Assembly: GCF_000213975.1 (NCBI RefSeq)
Contig: NZ_GL892076.1
Location: forward strand, 163,854 to 227,853
Reading direction: 5' to 3'
Source: Centipeda periodontii DSM 2778
GTDB taxonomy: Bacteria > Bacillota > Negativicutes > Selenomonadales > Selenomonadaceae
Length of the DNA: 64,000 bases
Under the pieces are notes generated by a model. That model was not told where the DNA came from. It did no database searches and saw only the letters and a program-made list of their open reading frames with translations. Positions 22,511 through 31,044 of this stretch are shown piece by piece. Position numbers and translations under genes: made by a program. Each line of letters opens with the position of its first letter. Within the stretch, counting starts at the first letter, position 1.

Positions 22511-24025
22511 TCACTTCGTTTCATTTGTCCCCTGCGCGCGCGTCACCGCCGCGTTGAACTCCCGCAGTGCGGGATAGAGCGCTCGGTTCAGCGTCTCATA
22601 GAGCTCCATATACTGTGCGTGACGTGCCTCATCCGGCACATACTCCCGCTCGGCAAAGCGCACGCGTGCGACGGCTTCCTCCGGACTCGCATAGACACCG
22701 GCGCCGAGTCCGGCGAGCATCGCCGCACCGAGCGCCGCAGCCTCCGGAACATCCTTGCTGCGCACGGGAATGCCTGTGACATCCGCCTTCATCTGCATCC
22801 AGAACGTACTCTTTGCCGCACCGCCGATGGCGTAGATCGACTCGACGCTCTGCCCTGAGAGCTCCTGCATCGCCTGCACGATGCTGTGCATCTCGTAGCA
22901 GAGCCCCTCGAGAATGGCTCGCACAAAGGTGCCGCGCGTCGTCGCGCGTGTAAGTCCGACGAACGCCCCGCGTGCGGCGGGGTCGCTCCCCATCGTGTGA
23001 CGCCCCGAGAAATACGGCAGCATCATGCAGCCGCGCGCACCGATCGGCTCGAGCGATGCCTCCCCGACCAGCTGGTCGAAGGACGCACATGCGAACGTAT
23101 TCTTGAACCACTCGAAGATCCCGCCCGACGCGACGATCATGCCCATGATGTAGTAGGCGTCATTGACCACATAGGCGACGGACGTGAAGTTCTTCTCCAT
23201 GCTCGCGGCGCTGCTCTCGGGCGCATCCAGAATCGCAAGCAGCTGCTCGCTCGTCCCTGTGGAGTCGAGCATCTGCCCCGGACGGATGATCCCCGTCGCA
23301 AAGGTGCCGCAGGCATAGTCCACACCGCCCGCAAAGACCGGCGCCCCTTCTTTGAGTCCCGTCGCTGCGGCAGCGGCGGGCGTAAGCGTGCCGATCTGCT
23401 CGCCCGGGCGGATGGGATCGGCGAGCATGGAGCGATCGATCCCCGCCTCCGCAAGGATCTCCGTCGACCAGTCGCGGCGCGTTAGATCAAACGCCATCGA
23501 TCGGCACGCATTCGTCCACGGCGCACGCGCTGTGCCCGTCAGTTTCAGACTGATGAAGCCCGCGATCGGGATCCAAAGCCGCGCCCGCCCCCATGCCTCA
23601 GGAACATAGCGTTTAATCCACTGCATCTTTGTGATGCTTGCCACGGGATTTGGATTGATCCCCGTAATCCGATAGATGTGCTCTCGCCCGAACGGCTCCC
23701 ACGCAGAGGCGATTGCCTCCGTGCGCGTATCGAACCATCGGATTGCAGGATACACCGATTGCACAGCGCCGTCAAGCAGAACATCCTCGCCTGAACTCGC
23801 AACTGCAACACCGTCGCACGTCTCACCGGGCAGCTGCGCCGCAATCTCCGCGATACAGGCGGCGACGCCCTCCCAGATCAGCTCAGGCGAGGTCTCCGCC
23901 CAGCCGTTTTCATGATACTTCGTATTTGCCGGTCGACGTGCAGAGGCGAGAAAACGCCCCGTCTTGTCACACGCGATCGCCTTGTAGTTTGTAGAGCCTG
24001 CATCAATGCCCAGAAGATAGCCCAT
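22511..24025 (-). CDS. FGGY-family carbohydrate kinase
   Basis: A 504-residue kinase with the FGGY N-domain (LLGIDAGSTNYKAIACDKTG), the central ATP-binding region (LDSTGTSEQLLAILD) and the C-domain (YAIGGAAKSTFWMQMKADVT with the GG/AxS phosphate motif). Substrate cannot be read; xylulokinase-, gluconokinase- or YgcE-like are options. ATG 24025 with AAGGAG ten bases upstream is preferred over the GTG at 24034. It follows gntP by 42 bp and precedes the EIIA gene in the operon. A second FGGY kinase, gntK, is encoded at 27056-28603, so the two probably act on different substrates. Confidence 0.85.
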   Translation of the reverse strand: MGYLLGIDAGSTNYKAIACDKTGRFLASARRPANTKYHENGWAETSPELIWEGVAACIAEIAAQLPGETCDGVAVASSGEDVLLDGAVQSVYPAIRWFDTRTEAIASAWEPFGREHIYRITGINPNPVASITKMQWIKRYVPEAWGRARLWIPIAGFISLKLTGTARAPWTNACRSMAFDLTRRDWSTEILAEAGIDRSMLADPIRPGEQIGTLTPAAAAATGLKEGAPVFAGGVDYACGTFATGIIRPGQMLDSTGTSEQLLAILDAPESSAASMEKNFTSVAYVVNDAYYIMGMIVASGGIFEWFKNTFACASFDQLVGEASLEPIGARGCMMLPYFSGRHTMGSDPAARGAFVGLTRATTRGTFVRAILEGLCYEMHSIVQAMQELSGQSVESIYAIGGAAKSTFWMQMKADVTGIPVRSKDVPEAAALGAAMLAGLGAGVYASPEEAVARVRFAEREYVPDEARHAQYMELYETLNRALYPALREFNAAVTRAQGTNETK

Positions 24026-24067
24026 GACACCCACGCTCCTTTGGATATGATCCGCGCAGCGCCTTCA

Positions 24068-25387
24068 TCAGCCGATGAATACGTTGAGGATCAGGACGCC
24101 CGCGAGACCGAGCACCGAGATGATGGTCTCCATCGCGCACCACGTACGTACCGTCTCCTTTACCGTGAGGCCGAAGAACTCCTTGAAGAGCCAGAAGCCG
24201 GGATCGTTCGGCGGCGAGATGATGAGACTGCCCGCGCCCGTCGCGAGCACCATGAGCTCGGGGCTGACACCCGTGAGCGCAACCACGGGTGCAGCGATAC
24301 CACCCGCCGTAAGCGCTGCGACCGTCGCACTGCCGCAGGCAATGCGGATGACGGCGGCGATCGACCACGCGAGGACAAGCGGCGAGAGGTCGGAGCCCAT
24401 GAGGAGGTCGCCGATGTAGCGGCCGACGCCGCTGTCGATGAGGATCTGCTTGAGCGCGCCGCCGCCGCCCACGATGAGCAGGATCATGGCAATGGCAAGG
24501 ATTGCAGACTCGGAGATCTTCATGATCTCCTGAATGCTCTTGCCGCGCGAGATACCAAATGTGTAGAACGCGATGAAGATGGAGATCGTGAGCGCCATAT
24601 CCGGCGAGCCGAGGAAGGTCATGATCGCCAGCGCGTGCGAACCGGCAGGAAGCGTCATCTTTGCAATCGCCGAGCCGGCCATGAGCACAACAGGCACGAG
24701 CGCGGTGAATACGCTGACGCCGAAGCTCGGCATCTCCTCATCCGTAAACACCTTCGGGTTATACAGCCCCTCGGGGATCGCGGGGTTGAGATCCTTGACG
24801 AAGTTGTAGAAGATCGGCCCCGCAATGATTGCAATTGGAGCTGCGAGAAGTGCACCATAGACGAGTGTCAGACCGATGTCCGCATTGTAGATGACCGAGA
24901 TCGCCGTCGGTCCCGGATGCGGCGGCAGGAAGCCGTGCGTCACGGAGAGCGCCGCTGCCATCGGAATGCCGACCTCGAGCAGGCGGATCTGCGCCGATGC
25001 CGCGATTGTAAAGACGAGCGGGATGAGGAGGACGAAGCCGATTTCATAGAAGAGCGCAATGCCGACAATGAAGCCCGTAAGGCAGACCGCCCACTTGACC
25101 TTTTCCTTTCCAAACATATTGATGAGCGTCATGGCAATGCGCTGTGCACCGCCGCTCTCTGCCATCAGCTTGCCGAGAATCGCGCCGAACGAAACGACGA
25201 TGGCAAGCCCTCCGAGTGTCCCGCCAAGCCCCTTTTGGATGACGGGGATGATCTGCGTGACGGGCAGTCCTTCGGCATAGCCGACGAGACCTGCGACGAT
25301 GAGCAGCGAGATGAAACTGTTCAGCTTCACGCGAACGATGAGGAAGAACAGCAGCAGGATGCCCACAGCTAGAATAATCAGCGGCAT
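24068..25387 (-). CDS. gntP: GntP-family gluconate/sugar-acid permease
   Basis: A 439-residue integral membrane protein with about 12-14 helices. VVSFGAILGKLMAESGGAQR, VTHGFLPPHPGPTAISV and SLIISPPNDPGFWLFKEFFG are the GntP family motifs. It imports gluconate or related aldonates by proton symport. It is the first gene of a seven-gene operon behind a promoter at 25482-25510. E. coli YjhF, the GntP member next to YjhG/YjhH, gives a parallel for a pentonate substrate. Confidence 0.92.
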   Translation of the reverse strand: MPLIILAVGILLLFFLIVRVKLNSFISLLIVAGLVGYAEGLPVTQIIPVIQKGLGGTLGGLAIVVSFGAILGKLMAESGGAQRIAMTLINMFGKEKVKWAVCLTGFIVGIALFYEIGFVLLIPLVFTIAASAQIRLLEVGIPMAAALSVTHGFLPPHPGPTAISVIYNADIGLTLVYGALLAAPIAIIAGPIFYNFVKDLNPAIPEGLYNPKVFTDEEMPSFGVSVFTALVPVVLMAGSAIAKMTLPAGSHALAIMTFLGSPDMALTISIFIAFYTFGISRGKSIQEIMKISESAILAIAMILLIVGGGGALKQILIDSGVGRYIGDLLMGSDLSPLVLAWSIAAVIRIACGSATVAALTAGGIAAPVVALTGVSPELMVLATGAGSLIISPPNDPGFWLFKEFFGLTVKETVRTWCAMETIISVLGLAGVLILNVFIG

Positions 25388-25481
25388 AGGATTCCTCTCC
25401 TTTCATGTATGGGGATCTCATCCCCCACCGTCTTTCCGCCCCCATTCCCCGGCAGAAAGACTTGCAACAATTCCTAACGTA

Positions 25482-25510
25482 ATTATAGACGATTGTTTTT
25501 CATTTGTAAA
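25482..25510 (-). promoter_or_regulatory. Promoter of the gntP operon
   Basis: Minus strand TTTACA (25505-25510), 17-base spacer, TATAAT (25482-25487), 95 bp before the gntP ATG. The -35 overlaps one member of a 15-bp direct repeat (25507-25521 and 25545-25559, one mismatch). Confidence 0.75.
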
Positions 25511-25537
25511 TAGCATTTCATTTATTTAATCTATTTT

Positions 25538-25553
25538 TGTTTATTAAATATCA
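25538..25553 (-). promoter_or_regulatory. Candidate operator shared with gntK
   Basis: TGTTTATTAAATATCA on the plus strand, 28 bp upstream of the gntP -35. The same 16-mer with two changes lies 29 bp upstream of the gntK -35 (28716-28731). Likely site for a common regulator such as the RpiR protein; not proven. Confidence 0.5.
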
Positions 25554-25562
25554 TTTCATGGC

Positions 25563-25593
25563 AAAAAAATTGCTGCACGATTTCATGCAGCAA
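25563..25593 (-). terminator. Terminator after gnd
   Basis: Minus-strand hairpin TTGCTGCA / TGCAGCAA (arms 25586-25593 and 25570-25577) followed by seven Ts, 22 bp after the gnd stop. Confidence 0.9.
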
Positions 25594-25615
25594 CCCGTTC
25601 GTGGTGAACCACGCC

Positions 25616-27040
25616 CTATTCTTTTGGATAATGCTCCTGCCACTGATGGTGGAACGATCCCGCCTTGTCCGTGCGCTCGAAGGTATGCGCACCAAAATAG
25701 TCGCGCTGTGCCTGAATGAGGTTTGCCCCGAGCTGTCCGCTGCGCAGTGCATCGATGTACTGCATGGCGGCAGAGAGTGCGGGGACGGGCACGCCATGCT
25801 GCACAGCAAGGCAGACGGTACCGCGCAAACTCTCCATGTTCGCATTGATGGAGGAGAGGAAGAAGTCATCGAACATGAGATTCTTGAGATTCGGCTCGCG
25901 CTCATAGGCGTCCGTGATGCGCTGCAAAAATTCCGCCTGGATGATGCAGCCCGCACGGAAGATGGAGGCAATCTTTCCGAAGTCAAGCGACCAGCCGAAT
26001 TCCTCCTTTGCCGCACGATAGAGCGAGAACCCCTGTGCGTAGGCGACGATCTTCGCCGTATACAGGCTGCGGCGCACGGCTTCGATAAAGTCCGCACCAA
26101 CCTCGCCCGCGGCGGCAGGTGCGCTCATGACCGCTCCCGCATGGGCGCGCTCCTCGGTGAGGTTCGAGAGCACACGCGCGTTGCACGCCGCCGAGATCAT
26201 GGAGAGATCCACGCCGCACTGCAGCGCCTCAAGGCTCGTCCAGCGCCCCGTCCCCTTCTGCCCCGCACGGTCGACGATAATATCGACGAGCGCCTTGCCC
26301 GTCTCCGCATCCTGCTCGGCAAAGATGTCCGCCGTGATGCCGATGAGGTAGCTCTTCAGCTCGCCTGCATTCCACTCGTGAAAGATCTCGCCGATGCGCG
26401 CATTCGACAGGCTGCCTACGTGCTTCAGGATGAGGTATGTCTCCGCAATCAGCTGCATATCCGCATACTCGATGCCATTGTGCACCATCTTGACATAGTG
26501 TCCCGCGCCGTCCTCGCCGATGTAGGTGCAGCACGGCGCATCCCCCGCACGCGCCGCAATTCCTTCTAGGATCGGGCGCACGGCCTCGTACGCCGCGCGG
26601 TCACCGCCCGGCATGATGGCGGGGCCAAAGCGCGCGCCCTTCTCGCCGCCCGAAACTCCCACACCGAAGTAGCAGATCCCCTGCTCTCTGAGCGCGTCAT
26701 GCCGACGGCGCGTGTCCGCATAGAAGGAGTTGCCGCCGTCGAGGATGATATCACCCGCCTCGAGCAGTGGGGCAATCTCCCCGATCGCCCAGTCCACGGG
26801 CGCTCCCGCAGCGATCATGAGGAAGACGCGGCGCGGCTTCTTCAAGGAACCGATGAATTCCTTCAAATCGTAGCAAGCATGGAAATTCGCGGGTGGATTG
26901 CGTTTCTCTGCCGCCTCCGTCAGATCCGATGTGCGGTTCCACCCCGCCACCTGAAAGCCATGATCCGCCATGTTGAACGCGAGATTGCTCCCCATGACAC
27001 CCATGCCAACGACACCAATATCCATCGTTCCATTACTCAT
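25616..27040 (-). CDS. gnd: 6-Phosphogluconate dehydrogenase (decarboxylating)
   Basis: A 474-residue enzyme converting 6-phosphogluconate to ribulose 5-phosphate with NADP. N-terminal IGVVGMGVMGSNLAFNMADH (nucleotide site), LDGGNSFYADTRRR, GVSGGEKGARFGPAIMPGGD and KMVHNGIEYADMQLI with the catalytic Lys and the substrate His/Asn are all present, as is the C-terminal FSLYRAAKEEFGWSLD region. It is 16 bp after gntK, so gluconate is phosphorylated by GntK and enters the pentose phosphate pathway here. Confidence 0.97.
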   Translation of the reverse strand: MSNGTMDIGVVGMGVMGSNLAFNMADHGFQVAGWNRTSDLTEAAEKRNPPANFHACYDLKEFIGSLKKPRRVFLMIAAGAPVDWAIGEIAPLLEAGDIILDGGNSFYADTRRRHDALREQGICYFGVGVSGGEKGARFGPAIMPGGDRAAYEAVRPILEGIAARAGDAPCCTYIGEDGAGHYVKMVHNGIEYADMQLIAETYLILKHVGSLSNARIGEIFHEWNAGELKSYLIGITADIFAEQDAETGKALVDIIVDRAGQKGTGRWTSLEALQCGVDLSMISAACNARVLSNLTEERAHAGAVMSAPAAAGEVGADFIEAVRRSLYTAKIVAYAQGFSLYRAAKEEFGWSLDFGKIASIFRAGCIIQAEFLQRITDAYEREPNLKNLMFDDFFLSSINANMESLRGTVCLAVQHGVPVPALSAAMQYIDALRSGQLGANLIQAQRDYFGAHTFERTDKAGSFHHQWQEHYPKE

Positions 27041-27055
27041 CTCGATTTCCTCCCC

Positions 27056-28603
27056 TCAGTGTCCCGCCTGATACGCCGCAATCTCGGCGAATTCCTTCTG
27101 CAGATTGTGATAGAGCCGCCCGCTGATGTCGACGAGCTGCGCATATGTCTTGTGATTCGACGGGTCGGGCGCGTAAACCTTCTTTGCGTGTACGAGATCT
27201 GCCGTATCCGCGATCCCCTTCATTTCGCCTGCCGAGATAAAGCCCAGCACCGCCGCACCGTACGCCGCTCCCTCGCTGTTATCGGGCAGAACGAGCGGCT
27301 CGCCGAGCACGTCCGCGAGGATCCGCATCCAGAGCGGCGACTTCGTAAAGCTGCCGCTCATACGGATGTCACGCACCGCACCGAACCCCTGCAGGGCATC
27401 AAAGACGTTGTGCATGCCGTAGCAAATCCCCTCCATCACGGCGCGAATCATATGGGAGCGGCTGTGGTTCAGCGAGAGCCCGAAGAAGAGCCCGCGCAGA
27501 TCGGAGTTCCAATACGGCGCACGCTCGCCCGTGAAGAATGGCAGGAGGATCAGCCCGTCCGAGCCGGCAGGAATCTTGGATGCCTTCATCGTCATGAGGT
27601 CGTAAGCATCCACATCGAGCGCCGCCATCTGTGCCTCGCTGAAATGGCAGATCTTATCGCGCATCCAGCGCAGGATCATGCCGCCGTTGTTGATCGCGCC
27701 GCCCGCGACCCAGAGCCCGTCCACGAGGTTGTAGCACCATGTACGCATCTTCTCATCGGTGCGCGGCTCACCGACGAGCATGCGCATGGCACCGCTCGTG
27801 CCGATGGTCGCACTCAGCTGTCCCGCCGCGACCGCACCGATCCCCACGTTGACGAGCACGCCGTCCGTCGCACCGATCACAACGGGCAGACCTGCCGTGA
27901 GGTGCATCCGCTCCGCCGCAGCCGCCGTGAGCGCACGTGCCTCGGTTGTCGAGACGACGGGCGGCAGCATATCCTCCGTGATGCCGATGAAGTTCAGGAT
28001 CTCCGTGTCCCACGCAAGCTGACGTGCGTTATAGAGCGCGGTCGTGCTCGCCGTCGAACGGTCGATGAGGAACTCCCCCGTGAACGCATGGAAGAGATGA
28101 TCCTTGATCGAGCCGATGAACTTCGTGCGTGCGAACAGTTCGGGGCGATTCTGTTTCAGCCAGAGGATCTTTGCCAGCGGGTAGCAGGCGTGCATGGGGC
28201 AGCCTGTGCGCTCATAGAACGAGCGGCAGAGTGCGGGTTCCGTTTCCTTCAGCGCGCGCACGATGCCTGCACTGCGGCTGTCTGCCCACGTCTGCATATC
28301 CGTGAGCGGCTGCTTCTCCGCATCGAGCGGGATCAGGCTGTGCATGACCGTACTGAGTGCGATGCCGGATGGTATCCGCCCCTGATGGCGCAGTGCATCC
28401 GCCACCTTGCCCACCACCTGCTCCGTCGCCGCAAGGATCTCTGACGGGCGTTCCTCCGCCCAGTCCGGATGTGGCGTGCGCAGTGGATAGAATGCCTCTG
28501 CTGAGGCACGGCTCAACCCGGATGCCTCGTATGCGATTGCGCGTACACCCGTCGTCCCGACATCCACGCCGATCCATATGTTTTGTTCTTTCACACTGCC
28601 CAT
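27056..28603 (-). CDS. gntK: Gluconokinase (FGGY family)
   Basis: A 515-residue sugar-acid kinase. WIGVDVGTTGVRAIAYEASG and the C-terminal IRMSGSFTKSPLWMRILADV match the Bacillus-type gluconokinase of the FGGY family; SATIGTSGAMRMLVGEPRTD lies in the ATP-binding core. ATG 28603 with AAGGCGG upstream is chosen; the longer frame reaches into the promoter. It forms an operon with gnd and shares a candidate operator with the gntP operon. Confidence 0.88.
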   Translation of the reverse strand: MGSVKEQNIWIGVDVGTTGVRAIAYEASGLSRASAEAFYPLRTPHPDWAEERPSEILAATEQVVGKVADALRHQGRIPSGIALSTVMHSLIPLDAEKQPLTDMQTWADSRSAGIVRALKETEPALCRSFYERTGCPMHACYPLAKILWLKQNRPELFARTKFIGSIKDHLFHAFTGEFLIDRSTASTTALYNARQLAWDTEILNFIGITEDMLPPVVSTTEARALTAAAAERMHLTAGLPVVIGATDGVLVNVGIGAVAAGQLSATIGTSGAMRMLVGEPRTDEKMRTWCYNLVDGLWVAGGAINNGGMILRWMRDKICHFSEAQMAALDVDAYDLMTMKASKIPAGSDGLILLPFFTGERAPYWNSDLRGLFFGLSLNHSRSHMIRAVMEGICYGMHNVFDALQGFGAVRDIRMSGSFTKSPLWMRILADVLGEPLVLPDNSEGAAYGAAVLGFISAGEMKGIADTADLVHAKKVYAPDPSNHKTYAQLVDISGRLYHNLQKEFAEIAAYQAGH

Positions 28604-28658
28604 CGTGCCGCCGCCTTTCTTCGAAAAAACAACAAAATCACTCGCATGAATTATCTGC

Positions 28659-28687
28659 ATTGTAGCACATCCACACGCAGAAAGCAA
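28659..28687 (-). promoter_or_regulatory. Promoter of gntK-gnd
   Basis: Minus strand TTGCTT (28682-28687), 17-base spacer, TACAAT (28659-28664), 56 bp before the ATG. Confidence 0.7.
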
Positions 28688-28715
28688 TATAATTATCATA
28701 TTTTATTTTATAAAA

Positions 28716-28731
28716 TGTTTATTTTATATCA
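28716..28731 (-). promoter_or_regulatory. Candidate operator upstream of gntK
   Basis: TGTTTATTTTATATCA, two bases different from the site before gntP and at nearly the same distance from the -35. The surrounding 50 bp are very AT-rich compared with the genome. Confidence 0.5.
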
Positions 28732-28746
28732 GTTTATGCATATGAC

Positions 28747-28781
28747 AAGGGCTGTTGCACGACTTTCGTGCAACAGCCCTT
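28747..28781. terminator. Long-stem hairpin after the YitT gene
   Basis: Arms AAGGGCTGTTGCACGA (28747-28762) and its complement (28766-28781) make a 16-bp perfect stem with a three-base loop; there is no long T-run. It follows the stop of the minus-strand YitT gene by five bases. Confidence 0.65.
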
Positions 28782-28786
28782 GCTTG

Positions 28787-29707
28787 TTAGTGTATCGCCT
28801 TTTTCTTAAACCGCCCGCCCACAATGTCGTGCACGGCATTGATTGTGACGAAGGCACGCTCGTCCTTGTCAAGAACGATCTCCTTGAGCTTGTCGAGTTC
28901 GAGGCGCGTGACGACACAGTAAAGGATTTCCTTTGCATCGCCCGTGTAGCCGCCCGCGCCGTGCAGCAGTGTCACACCGCGCCCGAGGCGTTCGTTGAGC
29001 GCTTCGGTCATCTCCTCATGCTCGCTCGTGACGATCATCACGGCGTAGGACTCATCGAGTCCCTTGAGGACGACATCGATCATCTTCGCGATGACGAAGT
29101 AGGCAAAGAGCGAGTACATCGCCTTGTCCCACCCGTAGAGCAGCCCCGCCGAAGAGAGGATGAAGAGATTGATGAACATGACAACCTCGCCGACGGAGAA
29201 CTGCGTGCGTGCGTCCATGATGATCGCGACGATCTCCGTTCCGTCGAAGCAGCCGCCCGTACGCATGACAATGCCGACGCCAAGCCCCGTCACGACGCCG
29301 CCGAAGATCGCGGCAAGGAACGGATCGTTCGTCACCTGCGGCACATCGTGCAGTACACTCGACCAGATCGAGAGCATGATGATGGCAAAGATGGTCGAAA
29401 GCGCAAAGCTCTTGCCGATCTGCTTGTAGCCCATGTAGACGAACGGAATGTTGTAGAGCACGAGGAATACGCCGAGCCCCATCCCTGTGATCGTCTGCGA
29501 CATGATCGAGAGGCCGACCACGCCGCCGTCGATGACATTGTTCGGGATCAGGAAGAGTTCCAATCCCACTGCTGTGATGAGCGCGCCGAGGATCAGGCGC
29601 AGCCCCTTCTTGATGTAGAACATGATCCCCTTCGGTGCTGGCGCTTTCTTCGGTTTTTCCTCCGTCTGCACGCTCCCCTGCTCCATCGTTTCCATTTCTG
29701 CTGTCAT
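28787..29707 (-). CDS. YitT family membrane protein (DUF161/DUF2179)
   Basis: A 306-residue protein with about five to six membrane helices (LILGALITAVGLELFLIPNN, FAIIMLSIWSSVL, FGGVVTGLGVGIVMRTGGCF) and a C-terminal soluble DUF2179 domain (GVTLLHGAGGYTGDAKEILY) that ends EIVLDKDERAFVTINAVHDI. Function of YitT proteins is unknown; transporters are suggested. It is transcribed divergently from fruK, from a promoter at 29742-29770. Confidence 0.88.
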   Translation of the reverse strand: MTAEMETMEQGSVQTEEKPKKAPAPKGIMFYIKKGLRLILGALITAVGLELFLIPNNVIDGGVVGLSIMSQTITGMGLGVFLVLYNIPFVYMGYKQIGKSFALSTIFAIIMLSIWSSVLHDVPQVTNDPFLAAIFGGVVTGLGVGIVMRTGGCFDGTEIVAIIMDARTQFSVGEVVMFINLFILSSAGLLYGWDKAMYSLFAYFVIAKMIDVVLKGLDESYAVMIVTSEHEEMTEALNERLGRGVTLLHGAGGYTGDAKEILYCVVTRLELDKLKEIVLDKDERAFVTINAVHDIVGGRFKKKAIH

Positions 29708-29741
29708 ATATACGCCCCTGTTCCGTTATATTTTCTTCTCC

Positions 29742-29770
29742 ATTATAGAGGAAAGAAAAAGCGCTGACAA
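29742..29770 (-). promoter_or_regulatory. Promoter of the YitT gene
   Basis: Minus strand TTGTCA (29765-29770), 17-base spacer, TATAAT (29742-29747), 35 bp before the ATG. Confidence 0.7.
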
Positions 29771-29794
29771 GTCGGAGATGTGGAACTGGATTCC

Positions 29795-29823
29795 TTGACT
29801 TTGGCATGTCTAGAATATATGAT
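29795..29823 (+). promoter_or_regulatory. Promoter of fruK
   Basis: TTGACT (29795-29800), 17-base spacer, TATGAT (29818-29823), 54 bp before the fruK ATG and only 24 bp from the divergent YitT promoter. Confidence 0.75.
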
Positions 29824-29877
29824 GGTTTTAATGGGGAATATTATCATTTCATCGAAAATCTAGGGAGGGATAATTAC

Positions 29878-30786
29878 ATGATCTACACCGTCACCTTCAA
29901 TCCGTCGATTGACTACATCGTCCGATTGGAGGATCTCACTGTGGGCGAGATCAATCGCGTGAACTACGAGCAGATCCTGCCGGGAGGCAAGGGCATCAAC
30001 GTCTCCATCGTGCTGAAAAATCTCGGACACGACAGTGCGGCGCTGGGCTTCCTCGCGGGGTTCACGGGCGTCGCGATGCAGCAGATGCTGCACTCATTCG
30101 GCGTCAAAGACGATTTCGTGCGCCTCGATGACGGCTTCTCGCGCATCAACGTCAAGATCAAGGCGGGACGCGAGACCGAGATCAACGGACAGGGGCCCGT
30201 CATCACGGAGGAAGCGCAGCGTACACTCTTTGAAAAGCTTGGCCGCCTGAAGAGCGGCGACACGCTCGTCCTCGCAGGATCGATTCCGAACACGCTGCCC
30301 GATGACATCTACGAGCGCATCATGGAGCATCTCGCGGGGCGCGGCATCCGCATCGTGGTCGACGCGACAAAGAATCTCCTGCGGCGCGTGCTGAAGTATC
30401 GCCCGTTCCTCATCAAGCCAAACAATCACGAGCTCGGTGAGATGTTCGGCGTGGATCTGAAAACGGACGACGAGATCGTCTACCACGCAAAGAAGCTGCA
30501 GGAAGAGGGCGCAACGAATGTGCTCATCTCCATGGCGGGCGACGGCGCAATCCTCCTCACGTCCGAGGGAGTCTTCTACCGCTCCGCCGCACCGAAGGGC
30601 ACGCTCGTCAACTCCGTCGGCGCGGGCGACTCGATGGTCGCCGGCTTCCTCGCAGGCTTCATGGAGTCGAACGGCGACTATGAGCGCGCGTTCTACATGG
30701 GCGTCGCAACCGGCTCCGCCTCCGCATTCTCCGAGAACCTCGCCACGCGTGAAGAGGCACTTGCGCTACTGAAGACGATTGTTTGA
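29878..30786 (+). CDS. fruK: 1-Phosphofructokinase
   Basis: A 302-residue PfkB-family kinase. It opens MIYTVTFNPSIDYIVRLEDL, as in FruK/LacC proteins; GGKGINVSIVLKNLG binds substrate, and SVGAGDSMVAGFLAGFMES contains the GAGD catalytic Asp. It phosphorylates fructose 1-phosphate delivered by the PTS. ATG 29878 has AGGGAGG upstream. FruA follows after 258 bp, which hold an imperfect palindromic element; a DeoR-type FruR regulator, usual before fruK, is not seen here. Confidence 0.92.
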   Translation: MIYTVTFNPSIDYIVRLEDLTVGEINRVNYEQILPGGKGINVSIVLKNLGHDSAALGFLAGFTGVAMQQMLHSFGVKDDFVRLDDGFSRINVKIKAGRETEINGQGPVITEEAQRTLFEKLGRLKSGDTLVLAGSIPNTLPDDIYERIMEHLAGRGIRIVVDATKNLLRRVLKYRPFLIKPNNHELGEMFGVDLKTDDEIVYHAKKLQEEGATNVLISMAGDGAILLTSEGVFYRSAAPKGTLVNSVGAGDSMVAGFLAGFMESNGDYERAFYMGVATGSASAFSENLATREEALALLKTIV

Positions 30787-30834
30787 TGTAACTGCGGCAT
30801 ACATCCCAGGCAAATGAATGTAAACCTATCGCAG

Positions 30835-31004
30835 CTGTGCAATACTCCGTAGCAAACCCTAGTGGAGCAAGCGGAAGAGAGGGCACGTTCTGCCCCCTGC
30901 GGATTTTATTCGTTCAAGCGAAGCGCGTTTGGAATCCGCAGGTATTTCGGCAGATAAGTGCCCGACCGCTTGCGTAACGAGGGTTCTGCGAGGAGTATGC
31001 ACAG
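30835..31004. repeat. 170-bp imperfect palindromic element between fruK and fruA
   Basis: Left arm 30835-30886 and right arm 30958-31004 are imperfect inverted copies (CTGTGCA, TACTCC, AACCCT, GCAAGCGG and GGGCAC are kept in both in the same order). Inside, CTGCGGATT (30897-30905) and AATCCGCAG (30933-30941) form a second inverted repeat. No ORF is seen. It could be a remnant of a small mobile element or a folded mRNA segment that sets the fruK to fruA ratio. Confidence 0.7.
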
Positions 31005-31044
31005 TGAATAAAACTCAGCACAATGAAAAAGGAGGGGGTTTCCC

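Noticed and set aside
23912-25372. 486-codon plus-strand ORF with very high Asp/Arg/Glu
   Set aside because: Antisense to gntP; reverse complement of hydrophobic codons gives charged residues.
26699-28444. 581-codon plus-strand ORF over gnd/gntK
   Set aside because: Antisense shadow of two well-identified genes.
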